Source of the DNA: Amphibalanus amphitrite
Taxonomy: Eukaryota > Arthropoda > Thecostraca > Balanomorpha > Balanidae
Assembly (NCBI RefSeq): GCF_019059575.1
Contig: NW_024881507.1
Span: forward strand, 1,240,001 to 1,304,000
DNA: 64,000 bases
Direction: 5' to 3'
Shown here: positions 55,910-64,000 of the stretch, one piece after another
How positions within the stretch are numbered: the stretch's first letter is position 1
Layout: each line of letters opens with the position of its first letter
Program-made: the position numbers and the translations under genes
Notes under the pieces: generated by a model
What the model was told of the DNA's origin: nothing
The model's input: the letters and a program-made list of their open reading frames with translations, nothing else
Database searches by the model: none

Positions 55910-58900
55910 CTGTCGTTGCAATCTGTATTATGCAGTTATTACTGGGGCAATGCCCAGAGAAAAGCCCGGAAGACAGGAGTCAGGATCCGTTCTTGCGTTC
56001 CTGAGCACATCGATGCTTTCTGCGAGTCACTCACGGTTCACAACTCGGACGTGGCGGCTTGGCTGGGAATGAGATTCTCTCCCGTCCCCGACGCTCTTCT
56101 CGCCATCACTACCCTGCCACCCGAATCTCCAGCTCACTCCAACAAAACTTTACGACCTCTCAAAACCACCCGCCTTCCCACCTCACTGCGTTCACTGTTG
56201 ACCACACATCACCACTGCTGAACCCACTCACACCTGCTCCCCACACCATTTACCTGTTTACTAACCACCGACCCGCCCGCCCAACCCTGCCCGTCCCCAC
56301 TCCAACGCGTGGAGAGGTCATCCCCCGCTGACCGCCGGCATTCCTCCCTCCCTCCCTCCCTCCTCGCCCCAGTCAGCCCGGTTACCATGGGAACCGTCGG
56401 CATGAATAAGGACCGGCCGGCGCCGATGGGAGGCTGGGTTTATACTCTGCTGAGTTGTTGAGCTGAGGCTTTCCCGGTGGGCGATTTTTAACGTGTTTAC
56501 AGATTGCTGTTTAAATTGGATTCCCGCTGAGTTGTGTAAATTGGTGGTGCTTCCCAGGGGCAGAGGTGTCATGTTTGTCATGGAAGTTATTTATAATGTT
56601 GATGATAACGAACTTCTTCAAAATGTTCATGTCGGTCTACTGGTGTATGCTCAAATATATGCTCAAAATGAGCAGCGGTGATAGGATTTCGCACTGCCTC
56701 TCAGAGACGACCGTCGCATCAACGCCTTCCTTGCCATACTCCGATGGACCCTGAGGCCCAAACTCGTACACAGTCCCCATTTTTATGTGTATTTCAGTCA
56801 TCCAATCCAAACGTTCCAGCATGTGTGACCAGTGGCCGCCGCGGCTTTGGGTGAGGCCTGATGACACGCGTCCATCCCAGTCAGGGCTGACTGCCCGGGC
56901 CAGCTCGGCACATACCGGCCGCACAGTAAAGTCAAACGGTCCGAGTAGGTACAGGCAGCAAAGAATCCAAACACGACACAAAGTCACATGTTCTCCGGAC
57001 AGGTAAATTATGTGCCACGTATTGCAATATCAGGTTAGGAATCTGTTTTGTATACAGCAGCTATTCTTTGTTGTTTATTCTGCGAGGCTTAGTCGTTTTA
57101 CTACGTCGGTTATGCTTCAGATTGTTTCTGCCAATGAGGAAACGAATATTTGAACATGACTAACGGTGATGTCAGGAGACTACAAAACAAATCGTCCCCG
57201 TCTTAGCTGGCGAAGCGTCGGAAGTGTCCCCCATTCACACAAACACACTCCCACTCACAGATGCGCTCACACAAACACGACTCGAGCAACGCACCGTCCC
57301 GACACCTGCCTTACTACCTGCCTCGGTCAGTCTTAGATTCGAAAACATCTCGCTGCTACGCTTTGGTTCACCGTAATGGCACGTATCACACGCCATCACA
57401 AGGAGCCGGCTGGACACCAAAACCGTCAATACACGCACAGATAACACCAACGGAGCGATACTGTCCTCGGGGCACCGTCTCGGGCACTCGGACATCTCTC
57501 AGCGATCACAATACACATGTGTTAGTTACACAGCACTTTGTGGCTATCACGCCGCTTATAGGTACTGTCCAACATCAATAGCACAATCGACTATGTGAAT
57601 GACATTTTGTCTTAGCCTAATCTAGGATGCACCTCGCATGCAAATTAGGACTAAAAAGTCTAGTGAAAGGTTAAGCAGCTCCATGGAACATCGCAGTTAA
57701 TTAAACCTGCATTGTGTTTGAAGCTCGCCATTTCCGAGGCACGGTAATGCAATATCCCCTGTGCTTGTTTTCTCCCCAGTGCCGACTAGATCAACATCTC
57801 TATGACATTTAGCTGACTAAAAGTACAAGTGAAGCCCGCGGGTCGCGATGAGTAGGTAGCACAGCTCCGGTCCTACGTGACAAAATGCAGCAACAAGCAG
57901 CACGCACCAACAACACCGCCCATTCGGCGAAAAACCGAGTCAGCTCTCTCCGCGTCGAAACCGCCAGGAGTCGCCACTTTGAGCGGGGTTATAGTTGTCG
58001 CCTCCGCTCCCTGCGGTACTTCTTACGGACCGGATGTTGGCACACCACTGAACAAAACCTCAGCCCCTCCGTGGAGCGTCGGTACCCAAAGCAGTCGCTC
58101 GGTGGCATACCACGGCACACCGCGGGTGACTGAGGAGACCGTCAGCCACGAGCGGTCGCAGCAGCTGCGCTCATCCGTTTGCAGAGAGCCTGCGGCGTCG
58201 TCAGCCTCCAGTGGGAGTTGTAACGATCCACGGCCTCCAGAGGGCTGGGACGAGCCACAGCTCACAAAGGGCTGGGACGAGTCACCAGCTCACAGGGGCT
58301 GGGTAGCTATATCTCACAAAGGGCTACGACAAGCCACAGCTCAGAGGGCTGATTCGAGCTCAGAAGGATTGCAGTAACTCTGCCACTCTAATCTCATGCA
58401 GCCCGTGAGAAAATAGTGTTCCGCTCTGCCCTGGCGAAAAGAAGGCCTCCAGTAATTCCCTGCAGCTCGCATCACAGAGAGCCAGCCGCCTCAGACAGCT
58501 CCACAGTTGTAGACACACCGAGTCGCCCAGCACACTACGGCGAAAACGAAACACAAACGCTTTGGTTTTTCACAGGCAGCGCTGTCGGCGGTCGACTGAG
58601 GCCGGCCCGGTACCGACGACGGTCCGTTTCCCGGCAGCAGTTGCAGGCTGCTCTCCGCCGCTCTAACCGGGCACCTACCCTAGCTGGTACGGCTCACTGT
58701 CTCTTCTGCATGTGACGGGCGCGGCTCAGCACTGCGGTCCGAGGAGCGGCGGACCGGCGACTGCCGAGTCCGGCGGCCGGGGCTATCTGACGGGTCCGGC
58801 CGGTCCGGCCCGCGACCGAGCCTCGTCCTGCCGGGACAGAGGCCTGTCAGCGACAATGCTGGTGAAATGCTGCAGCGGAAACGACGGCCATCTGCTTCCA

Positions 58901-59128
58901 AACGATAACTCCCCGGATGACACTGATCTGAGCTGGCTGGATATAAAGCTTTTAAAGGATGTCGATAAAACAAAATATATCATTTTGATCTTGATCACTC
59001 TCCATATTACGCAAATACGCGTTCGATACTTATTTATACCAGGATAACGATACATAAATACTAACAAGCACAATTTACATTCGTTGATAAACACTCTTGA
59101 TTACTAAGCGGCGGTGTGTCTGTGTCCC
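55910..59128. other. Spacer between the tyrosine-motif gene and the SLC6 gene
   Basis: Contains a CCTC microsatellite (56341-56362) and a 27-30 bp GGGCTGGGACGAG(C)CACAGCTCA minisatellite at 58240-58350. No gene was recognised. Confidence 0.4.
58240..58350. repeat. Minisatellite, about 28-bp unit
   Basis: GGGCTGGGACGAGCCACAGC-like units recur four times with increasing divergence. Confidence 0.75.
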
Positions 59129-59206
59129 TCTCACCTATTGGTCCTCTCGCTCCTCCCGGTCACGCTGCAAACCCTCCCCCCCCCATGGTCTCTGTGCCCG
59201 TCTCAC

Positions 59207-59283
59207 CTATTTGTCCTCACGGTCCTCCCGGATCGACGGCAGGGTCATCTGCAGACCCTCCTGCTCCGTCGGATCGTCCTCGT
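59207..59283 (-). CDS. SLC6 last coding exon and stop
   Basis: Acidic tail EDDPTEQEGLQMTLPSIREDREDK ending in TAG (59209-59207). The stop is followed immediately by GTGAGA, so a 3'UTR intron could start right after it. The end of this exon, including stop and GTGAGA, is duplicated 72 bp downstream (59129-59160 region). No C-terminal PDZ ligand is present. Confidence 0.85.
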
Positions 59284-59544
59284 CTGCGGCAACACGACAG
59301 AAACACATCAGGCACTGGGAGCAAGTGACGTACAAACTGAAAGATACTTCACACTAACAAACTCCTCCAGACGTTGAAACAAATGAGTAATGATGGCTTA
59401 CTCAATAAGCCACTCGGTACAATTATAAATAACGAATCACAACTGCGCGCACACTAAGATCTGAGGTAAGGAATCCCTCTCCCCGTCGTCCACTGGTAAA
59501 GGTGCACGCCTCCTCTGCATGATCCGGTGGTGGAGATCACGTAC

Positions 59545-59659
59545 CGTTGACGCGTCTGTTGCGGTGTTTGGTGGCCCGTTTGGACAGTTTGGCCTCCATC
59601 CGATGGGTGTCGAGCGCCGGGCCCCAGGTGGCGTCCGGCTGACACAGGATCCGTATCCG
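59545..59659 (-). CDS. SLC6 exon (C-terminal tail)
   Basis: 38 codons plus one base: RIRILCQPDATWGPALDTHR followed by a basic stretch (MEAKLSKRATKHRNRRVN). DATWGPAL corresponds to the conserved P..DWGP motif after TM12. Acceptor TTCCGCAG; donor GTACGT; phase 0 entry, phase 1 exit. Confidence 0.92.
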
Positions 59660-59718
59660 CTGCGGAACATACCGTTCAAAATAAATAAAAAAAACACGTC
59701 ACAAACCACGCCCTAACG

Positions 59719-59858
59719 CAGGACTGCGGAGTCGGAGTCGGAGTCTGTCGGAGTCGACAGTTGTGACCGAAGTCGGAGTCGGAGTCGGATCCGATTTTGG
59801 AAACGCGAGCCGGAGTCGGAGTCGGAGTCGCCGAAAATCCATCAACTCCGCAGCCCTG
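59719..59858. mobile_element. hAT-like MITE of GACTCC/GGAGTC hexamers, monomer
   Basis: Ends CAGGACTGCGGAGTC and complement of CAACTCCGCAGCCCTG form TIRs. Flanks CCCTAACG and CCCTCACG match at 7 of 8 positions, an 8-bp target duplication. The 140-bp interior is mostly tandem GGAGTC hexamers in one orientation. It lies in the intron before the SLC6 C-tail exon. Confidence 0.8.
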
Positions 59859-60048
59859 CCCTCACGGCACAGCGACATCAGTGCGGTGACGATCGGATTT
59901 TTTTTTGTGCTGAATGACCGTTTAAACGTCAAGGGCAGTCAGCAACACTACAGAGCACAGCCACTGCATCAATAGCGCAAACAGTGTTGTGTCATGAGCC
60001 TTTAACCTGGCATAGAGCGCCTCCGAAGTCGTACACGGCTCACACAAG

Positions 60049-60337
60049 CAGGGCTGCGGAGTCGATGGATTTTCGGTGACTCCGACTCCGACTCCGGCTT
60101 TGAAAAACCAGCTCCGACTCCGACTCCGACTCCGGGCAGAATTGTCGACTCCGACCGACTCCAACTCCCGACTCCGACTCCGCAGACCTAGCAGGGCTGC
60201 GGAGTCGACAGATTTTCGGTGACTCCGACTCCGACTCCGGCTCGGGTTTCTAAAATCGACTCCGACTCCGACTCCAACTCCGGTCACAACTGTCGACTCC
60301 GACCGACTCCGACTCCGACTCCGACTCCGCAGCCCTG
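60049..60337. mobile_element. hAT-like MITE of the same family, tandem dimer
   Basis: A 289-bp unit starts CAGGGCTGCGGAGTCG and ends CGACTCCGCAGCCCTG. It is flanked by perfect 8-bp duplications CACACAAG (60041-60048 and 60338-60345). Inside, the junction CCGCAGACCTAGCAGGGCTG near 60177-60196 shows two units joined head to tail. Only the outer ends carry the duplication. Confidence 0.88.
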
Positions 60338-60612
60338 CACACAAGCCTGCCTATTCACACGGCTTTGACAACCGCAGTGCGCAGTTATTACCGCTTTCAC
60401 GCGGGAATATATAATTAACTTTCAGACTCTGATTCAGAACCCTAAAAAGTACAAACGCACCACGAGCTCGGGCACATCGCTCCGCAAGTGGGCCCGAGAC
60501 TGGATGACTGCGCAACACATACGCCCTGGTACAGTGTGGCGCCACCTAGACGGTGAGCCTGACGGCCGCCCGAGGCCTTCCGTCCGCCCGGTCGGAGAAT
60601 CGCGACACCCAC

Positions 60613-60786
60613 CTCCCTGACGGTGAGGTCGCCGTCCATCCTGTACACCTTGATGACGGCCAGCAGCGGGATCATGGCCACGGAGGTGAAGGAGATGAGC
60701 CAGCCGAGCAGGTTGGCCCACAGCGGGAAGTCGTAGTCGCCGTACTTCAGAGGCGTGTAGTCGATCCAGGTGAACACCAGAATACC
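60613..60786 (-). CDS. SLC6 exon (TM11 end and TM12)
   Basis: 58 codons: GILVFTWIDYTPLKYGDYDF, PLWANLLGWLISFTSVAMIP, then the cytoplasmic start LLAVIKVYRMDGDLTVRE. This is the conserved YTPL.Y...PWA..LGW region. Acceptor CTGGCAG; donor GTGGGT; phase 0 both sides. Confidence 0.95.
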
Positions 60787-61108
60787 CTGCCAGGCAGGCA
60801 GGCACCACACGGTCAGGTCAGACGGCCCACAGGGAGGGCAGCTGAACATACGGACATCTGGAGACGGTAACCCCTCGACACACGAATAAACCTGTCACAG
60901 GTGCCGACTACCCGGCCTGCCTCGAAGGCAGAAACACACGCAGACGTCCATCATTGTCCGTCAGTTACGTTCTTCCGTTCATCGTTCTCAACATCTAAAT
61001 CCCTGCGTCCCTGCCGCCCTCCTACCATTATAGCCCTCCCACTTTCCCTCTTCATATATATGTACATCCCCTTTTCACAGTCACACCGTGCCATCCTCCG
61101 GCTCTCAC

Positions 61109-61294
61109 CGTGACCAGAGCCGGCGTGATGACCCTCCAGGACCACTTCCACCACACGTAGTGGAACGGGTAGAAGCCCAGCATGACTTTGATATCGTCCA
61201 AGAAACGCTCCACGCCGTACACGTACGCCACCACCAGGATCTCCGTCATGCCCACGATCAGCGCCGAGAAGGTGCCCGCGTAGTTGTCCATCAG
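61109..61294 (-). CDS. SLC6 exon (TM10-TM11)
   Basis: 62 codons: LMDNYAGTFSALIVGMTEI, LVVAYVYGVERFLDDIKVML, then WWKWSWRVITPALVT. MDNYAG and the YGVERF...DI..M.G pattern are diagnostic of SLC6. Acceptor CCCCCAG; donor GTGAGA; phase 0 both sides. Confidence 0.95.
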
Positions 61295-62044
61295 CTGGGG
61301 GAAAACGACGATAGCTCGATCAGGTAGTTCTAAGCGTTGGTGCTGCCGTATTACATGAATGAAACGGTTGCTGTCTTAGCACATTCAAAGAGCTGCATCA
61401 CGTGTAGCAAGATTCCTGCGGAGTAGAAGTTCAGTGATATCCAATTCAAGATAGACGTTTGGTTTGATCACTTTGATCTTTTGATTTGAACGTTTGAACC
61501 ACTTGATGGCTGTTATTGCAAACCCAAATGTCAGACCCCTCATCCGTACGATACCACTCGCTCGCCTCTCGTCGATCAAATCATCGACAAATTATCGACG
61601 CTTCAAATCAAACCATCGACGGCCGGCTGAGGGCTGCACTTATTGGCTGGCGGCCGTTTCATTTGGATCGGTGGCTATTGATCCCGCCACCCGTCCACCC
61701 AGTCTGGCCAATAACTCTGGTTCCGGCTACGGCCAGGGACCGCTTGAAGGGCGAGGTTCGGACCGAGTGGCCCTTTGCTAGACCGGTACCACCGTCCAGG
61801 GTCACTCGTGCTGTGGGCCTCAACCATTATCAATCACATGGACCTCACCCTGGTCTGGCCCCGGCTCTTCGCCCCTGAACCGGCACCCCCGTCCCCGTCT
61901 GCCATCCCACGTCTGTCACCTATTGTCGTCTCACCGTCAGCACGTAGAGTCCTCCGCTGCCGCACACCCCACGTCCCCATCCCTTGGTCTTCCATCCCAG
62001 GCCCGTCACTCCATTGCCCATGGTCTTCACTTCTGCCGTCTTAC

Positions 62045-62126
62045 CGTCAGTACGTAGAGTCCTCCGCTGCCGCACATGGGCAGACCGCAGATAAACATGA
62101 AGGCGCAGCAGCCGAGCAGCACCAGC
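62045..62126 (-). CDS. SLC6 exon (TM9)
   Basis: 82 bp encoding LVLLGCCAFMFICGLPMCGSGGLYVLT, a membrane helix with the SLC6 pattern LGL..C..GG.Y. Acceptor CCGGCAG; donor GTAAGA; phase 2 entry, phase 0 exit. The last 34 bp with the donor recur 110 bp into the next intron (61934-61967). Confidence 0.93.
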
Positions 62127-62365
62127 CTGCCGGAAACAGCCCGACGGTCAGCGTCGGACTACAGCTGGACACGGCGCCGCAACACGCACTACCGATAAGA
62201 GCATTGTGGCAAGGGGCAAGGGATCGGAGATCATTGGGAGATATGAAGAATGCACTAAGCATAATCAGAAAGAAAAACTTTCCGGTTTCACAAAAAGCTC
62301 TGTAGATGCTTAGCACCGTGAGCAATAAGTGACTTTTTTAATCACGATGCTGAGTCTGCGCCCAC

Positions 62366-62738
62366 TCACGCGTGGCGTTCGCGAACACCTGGGGCGTTCA
62401 CCACTCACGTATGGTGTTTGCGCAGCCGGTGCGGGTTCAGGTCGGTGACGGTGGCGGGTTCAGGGTTCACTCACGTGTGGTGTTTTCGCAGCCGGTGCGG
62501 GTTCAGGTCGGTGACGGTGGCGGGTTCAGGGTTCACTCACGTGTGGTGTTTTCGCAGCCGGTGCGGGTTCAGGTCGGTGACGGTGGCGGGTTCAGGGTTC
62601 ACTCACGTGTGGTGTTTTCGCAGCCGGTGCGGGTTCAGGTCGGTGACGGTGGCGGGTTCAGGGTTCACTCACGTGTGGTGTTTTCGCAGCCGGTGCGGGT
62701 TCAGGTCAGTGACGGTGGCGGGTTCAGGGTTCACTCAC
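62366..62738. repeat. 66-bp minisatellite made of the exon end and its donor
   Basis: Five intronic copies (starts 62403, 62469, 62535, 62601, 62667) follow the real border at 62733 with an exact period of 66 bp. A truncated diverged copy lies at about 62366. Each carries the last 38 or so exon bases ([14 protein letters not shown] codons) plus GTGAGTGAACC. Since 66 is a multiple of 3, all donors are in the same phase, but read-through meets a TGA directly after each donor. The reverse strand is open, giving a spurious 22-residue repeat ORF. Confidence 0.96.
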
Positions 62739-62922
62739 GTGTGGTGTTTCCGCAGCCGGTGCGGGTTCAGGTCGGTGACGGTGGTGACGATCGTCTCCAG
62801 GATGGTGAACTGAGTTCCCATGCCCAGCGTCAGCAGCATGAAGAAGAAGAGGATGGACCAGAGCGGCGAGATGGGCAGCCGAGACACCGCCTCCGGGTAG
62901 GCGATAAACGCCAGACCGGGAC
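62739..62922 (-). CDS. SLC6 exon (TM8 region)
   Basis: [17 protein letters not shown], then [21 protein letters not shown] and the helix [12 protein letters not shown]. It matches the region around TM7-TM8 in SLC6 transporters, where residues after LTLG line the sodium site. Acceptor CTGTCAG; donor AC followed by GTGAGTGA; phase 1 entry, phase 2 exit. The donor edge is repeated five times in the following intron. Confidence 0.94.
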
Positions 62923-64000
62923 CTGACAGAGGACACAGGGGGAACACAGGTCAGTTAACACATACAGGTTCACAGAGGTCACAGAGGTTAAACAGGGGTA
63001 GACAAAACGGGAGCAGGAATATTTTCCTATAAAGAGGACGAACGGATGACAAACTGTAGTCCTAAATAGCATAAAACGATCAAACCCGAGAAATGATCAA
63101 TGCTCGTCCTACGAGAACGAACATTTCCAAAAGCTTGCATCAACCTATGAAAGGGCTTCCGTTCAATTTAAACTTTTATGGGACGGATCTGAAATACGGC
63201 GACAGCCCGTAATCCGACAACGAACACCGATCAGATTCCTCCTGACAGCCGCCGGCTCGGTACCTGATGGCCGCAGCTAGCCGGCCTGACGGTGAAATCA
63301 CGGCACCGAAACTCTGACCGAGAGCCTGGGTCACTCAGACCGAGTGACCCTGCGCGGCTCTCACCCACACGTGGCCGATGGCTGCGTGGGACCGTATGTG
63401 CGCGTGCCTGGCCTATTACATGGAGTCGTGTGAGCGCGTAGCTGGTTTATTGGCGTCAGCGAAAGACGAGAAAGCAGTGCGGCACTGAATTCGCTTTAAG
63501 AATTTCGGGTGGTTGAGGTACGGGTATGATATCTCAGAAGTCAGCACGAAACATTACGAAAAGGTTTAATCAAAATGAGCAACGCAATACCGTCCACTTC
63601 ATTCAATCATCGACTACATAAGTCAAGAGTAACTGAAGAGTGACTCTTCACGGCTCGCACCGGCCAATTTTCAGCTCGCCGCGCTGCTGCGCTCCCTGCC
63701 CGCCTCGCTCGCCGGCCGGCGCGGCTGCGGCGCCTATTGATCGGACACCGGGAGACCGGCGGCCGGCGGCGGCACACTCCCGGCCGACAGTTGGCCATTA
63801 GCCGCCGCCGCCGGCGGTGTAATCAGACAGGTATCGGTGCCGGATACAGACCACTGCAGGCGCACGGACGGAGGGATATGTCAGCGCTCCCCGCTGCCGC
63901 GAGAGTACGGCACAGCGCTGTCAGGGATGGGCAGCGGCCAATTATATCACCGGGGAGGAAAGCTAATCCCAGGATTACGATGCTCAGCGAATGCGTCTTT
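62923..64000. other. SLC6 upstream intron, nothing recognised
   Basis: The preceding exon must end with one base of the first Gly codon and lies beyond the window. A GC-rich block at 63660-63810 has no transporter-like frame. Confidence 0.5.

Larger units (their letters stand above)
59207..62922 (-). other. SLC6 (sodium:neurotransmitter symporter family) gene, 3' part
   Basis: Six exons encode the last 272 residues, from TM8 to the stop, all with GT/AG borders and matching phase. SLC6 proteins are 12-TM plasma-membrane symporters that move amino acids, monoamines or osmolytes with sodium and usually chloride. Family motifs are clear: [52 protein letters not shown], and DATWGPAL in the tail. 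TM1 to TM7, which hold most of the substrate site, lie beyond 64000, so the substrate class cannot be assigned. The intron before the first exon seen is at least 1.08 kb. Confidence 0.93.

Noticed and set aside
62366..62760. Regularly spaced repeats resembling a CRISPR array
   Set aside because: The units are contiguous 66-bp tandem copies with no unique spacers, in a eukaryotic intron.
62372..62926. 184-codon plus-strand ORF with a 22-residue repeat
   Set aside because: It is the reverse complement of the 66-bp splice-donor array and SLC6 exon, so a repeat artefact rather than a repeat protein.

Overview
This is eukaryotic, animal nuclear DNA. Genes are broken into short exons with GT-AG introns, introns reach 21.6 kb, and there is no operon packing. 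Conserved exons are GC-rich at third positions and the spacers are full of DNA transposons. The proteins are metazoan: a seven-PDZ scaffold of the GRIP family, an SLC6 transporter and an LRRC14/PRAME-like leucine-rich-repeat protein. I infer an arthropod, possibly a crustacean, but the sequence alone does not fix the species.

Layout. (1) Positions 1-38728, minus strand: the 5' part of a Grip gene. Fifteen coding exons join in perfect phase from ATG 38728 to the left edge of the window. They encode an N-terminal exon with a Cys pair, PDZ1 to PDZ6 and the start of the following linker; PDZ7 lies beyond position 1. Most of the 38 kb is intron. (2) 38729-46467: spacer. It holds an intact 4.08 kb Ty3/gypsy-type LTR retrotransposon (40536-44612, target duplication CTCAA) nested in an older unit with inverted ends (39981-45024). 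(3) 46511-48136, plus strand: a single-exon CDS for an LRRC14-like protein, with a splice acceptor just upstream. (4) 48137-52181: gene-poor DNA with one weak secreted-protein ORF. (5) 52182-55869, minus strand: two phase-compatible exons of an unrecognised protein rich in tyrosine motifs; its intron holds a mariner-type and a hAT-type element. (6) 59207-62922, minus strand: the last six coding exons of an SLC6 transporter, TM8 to the stop codon; the upstream exons lie beyond 64000.

The genes do not form a pathway. GRIP scaffolds and SLC6 transporters both act at cell membranes and synapses, but their proximity here is not evidence of joint function.

Most interesting observations. First, the LTR element has no obvious tRNA primer site. 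A 17-nt segment inside its own LTR is perfectly complementary to the sequence one base after the LTR, which is the geometry of a self-primed (Tf1/sushi-like) retrotransposon. Second, at several exon edges of both Grip and SLC6 the exon border with its splice site has been copied into the flanking intron. The extreme case is a 66-bp array of five decoy donors beside SLC6 exon 62739-62922. Third, the DNA transposons have clean ends and target duplications: TTAA for a piggyBac-like element, TA for two mariner-like elements, and 8 bp for three hAT-like elements, one of which is an inserted dimer.
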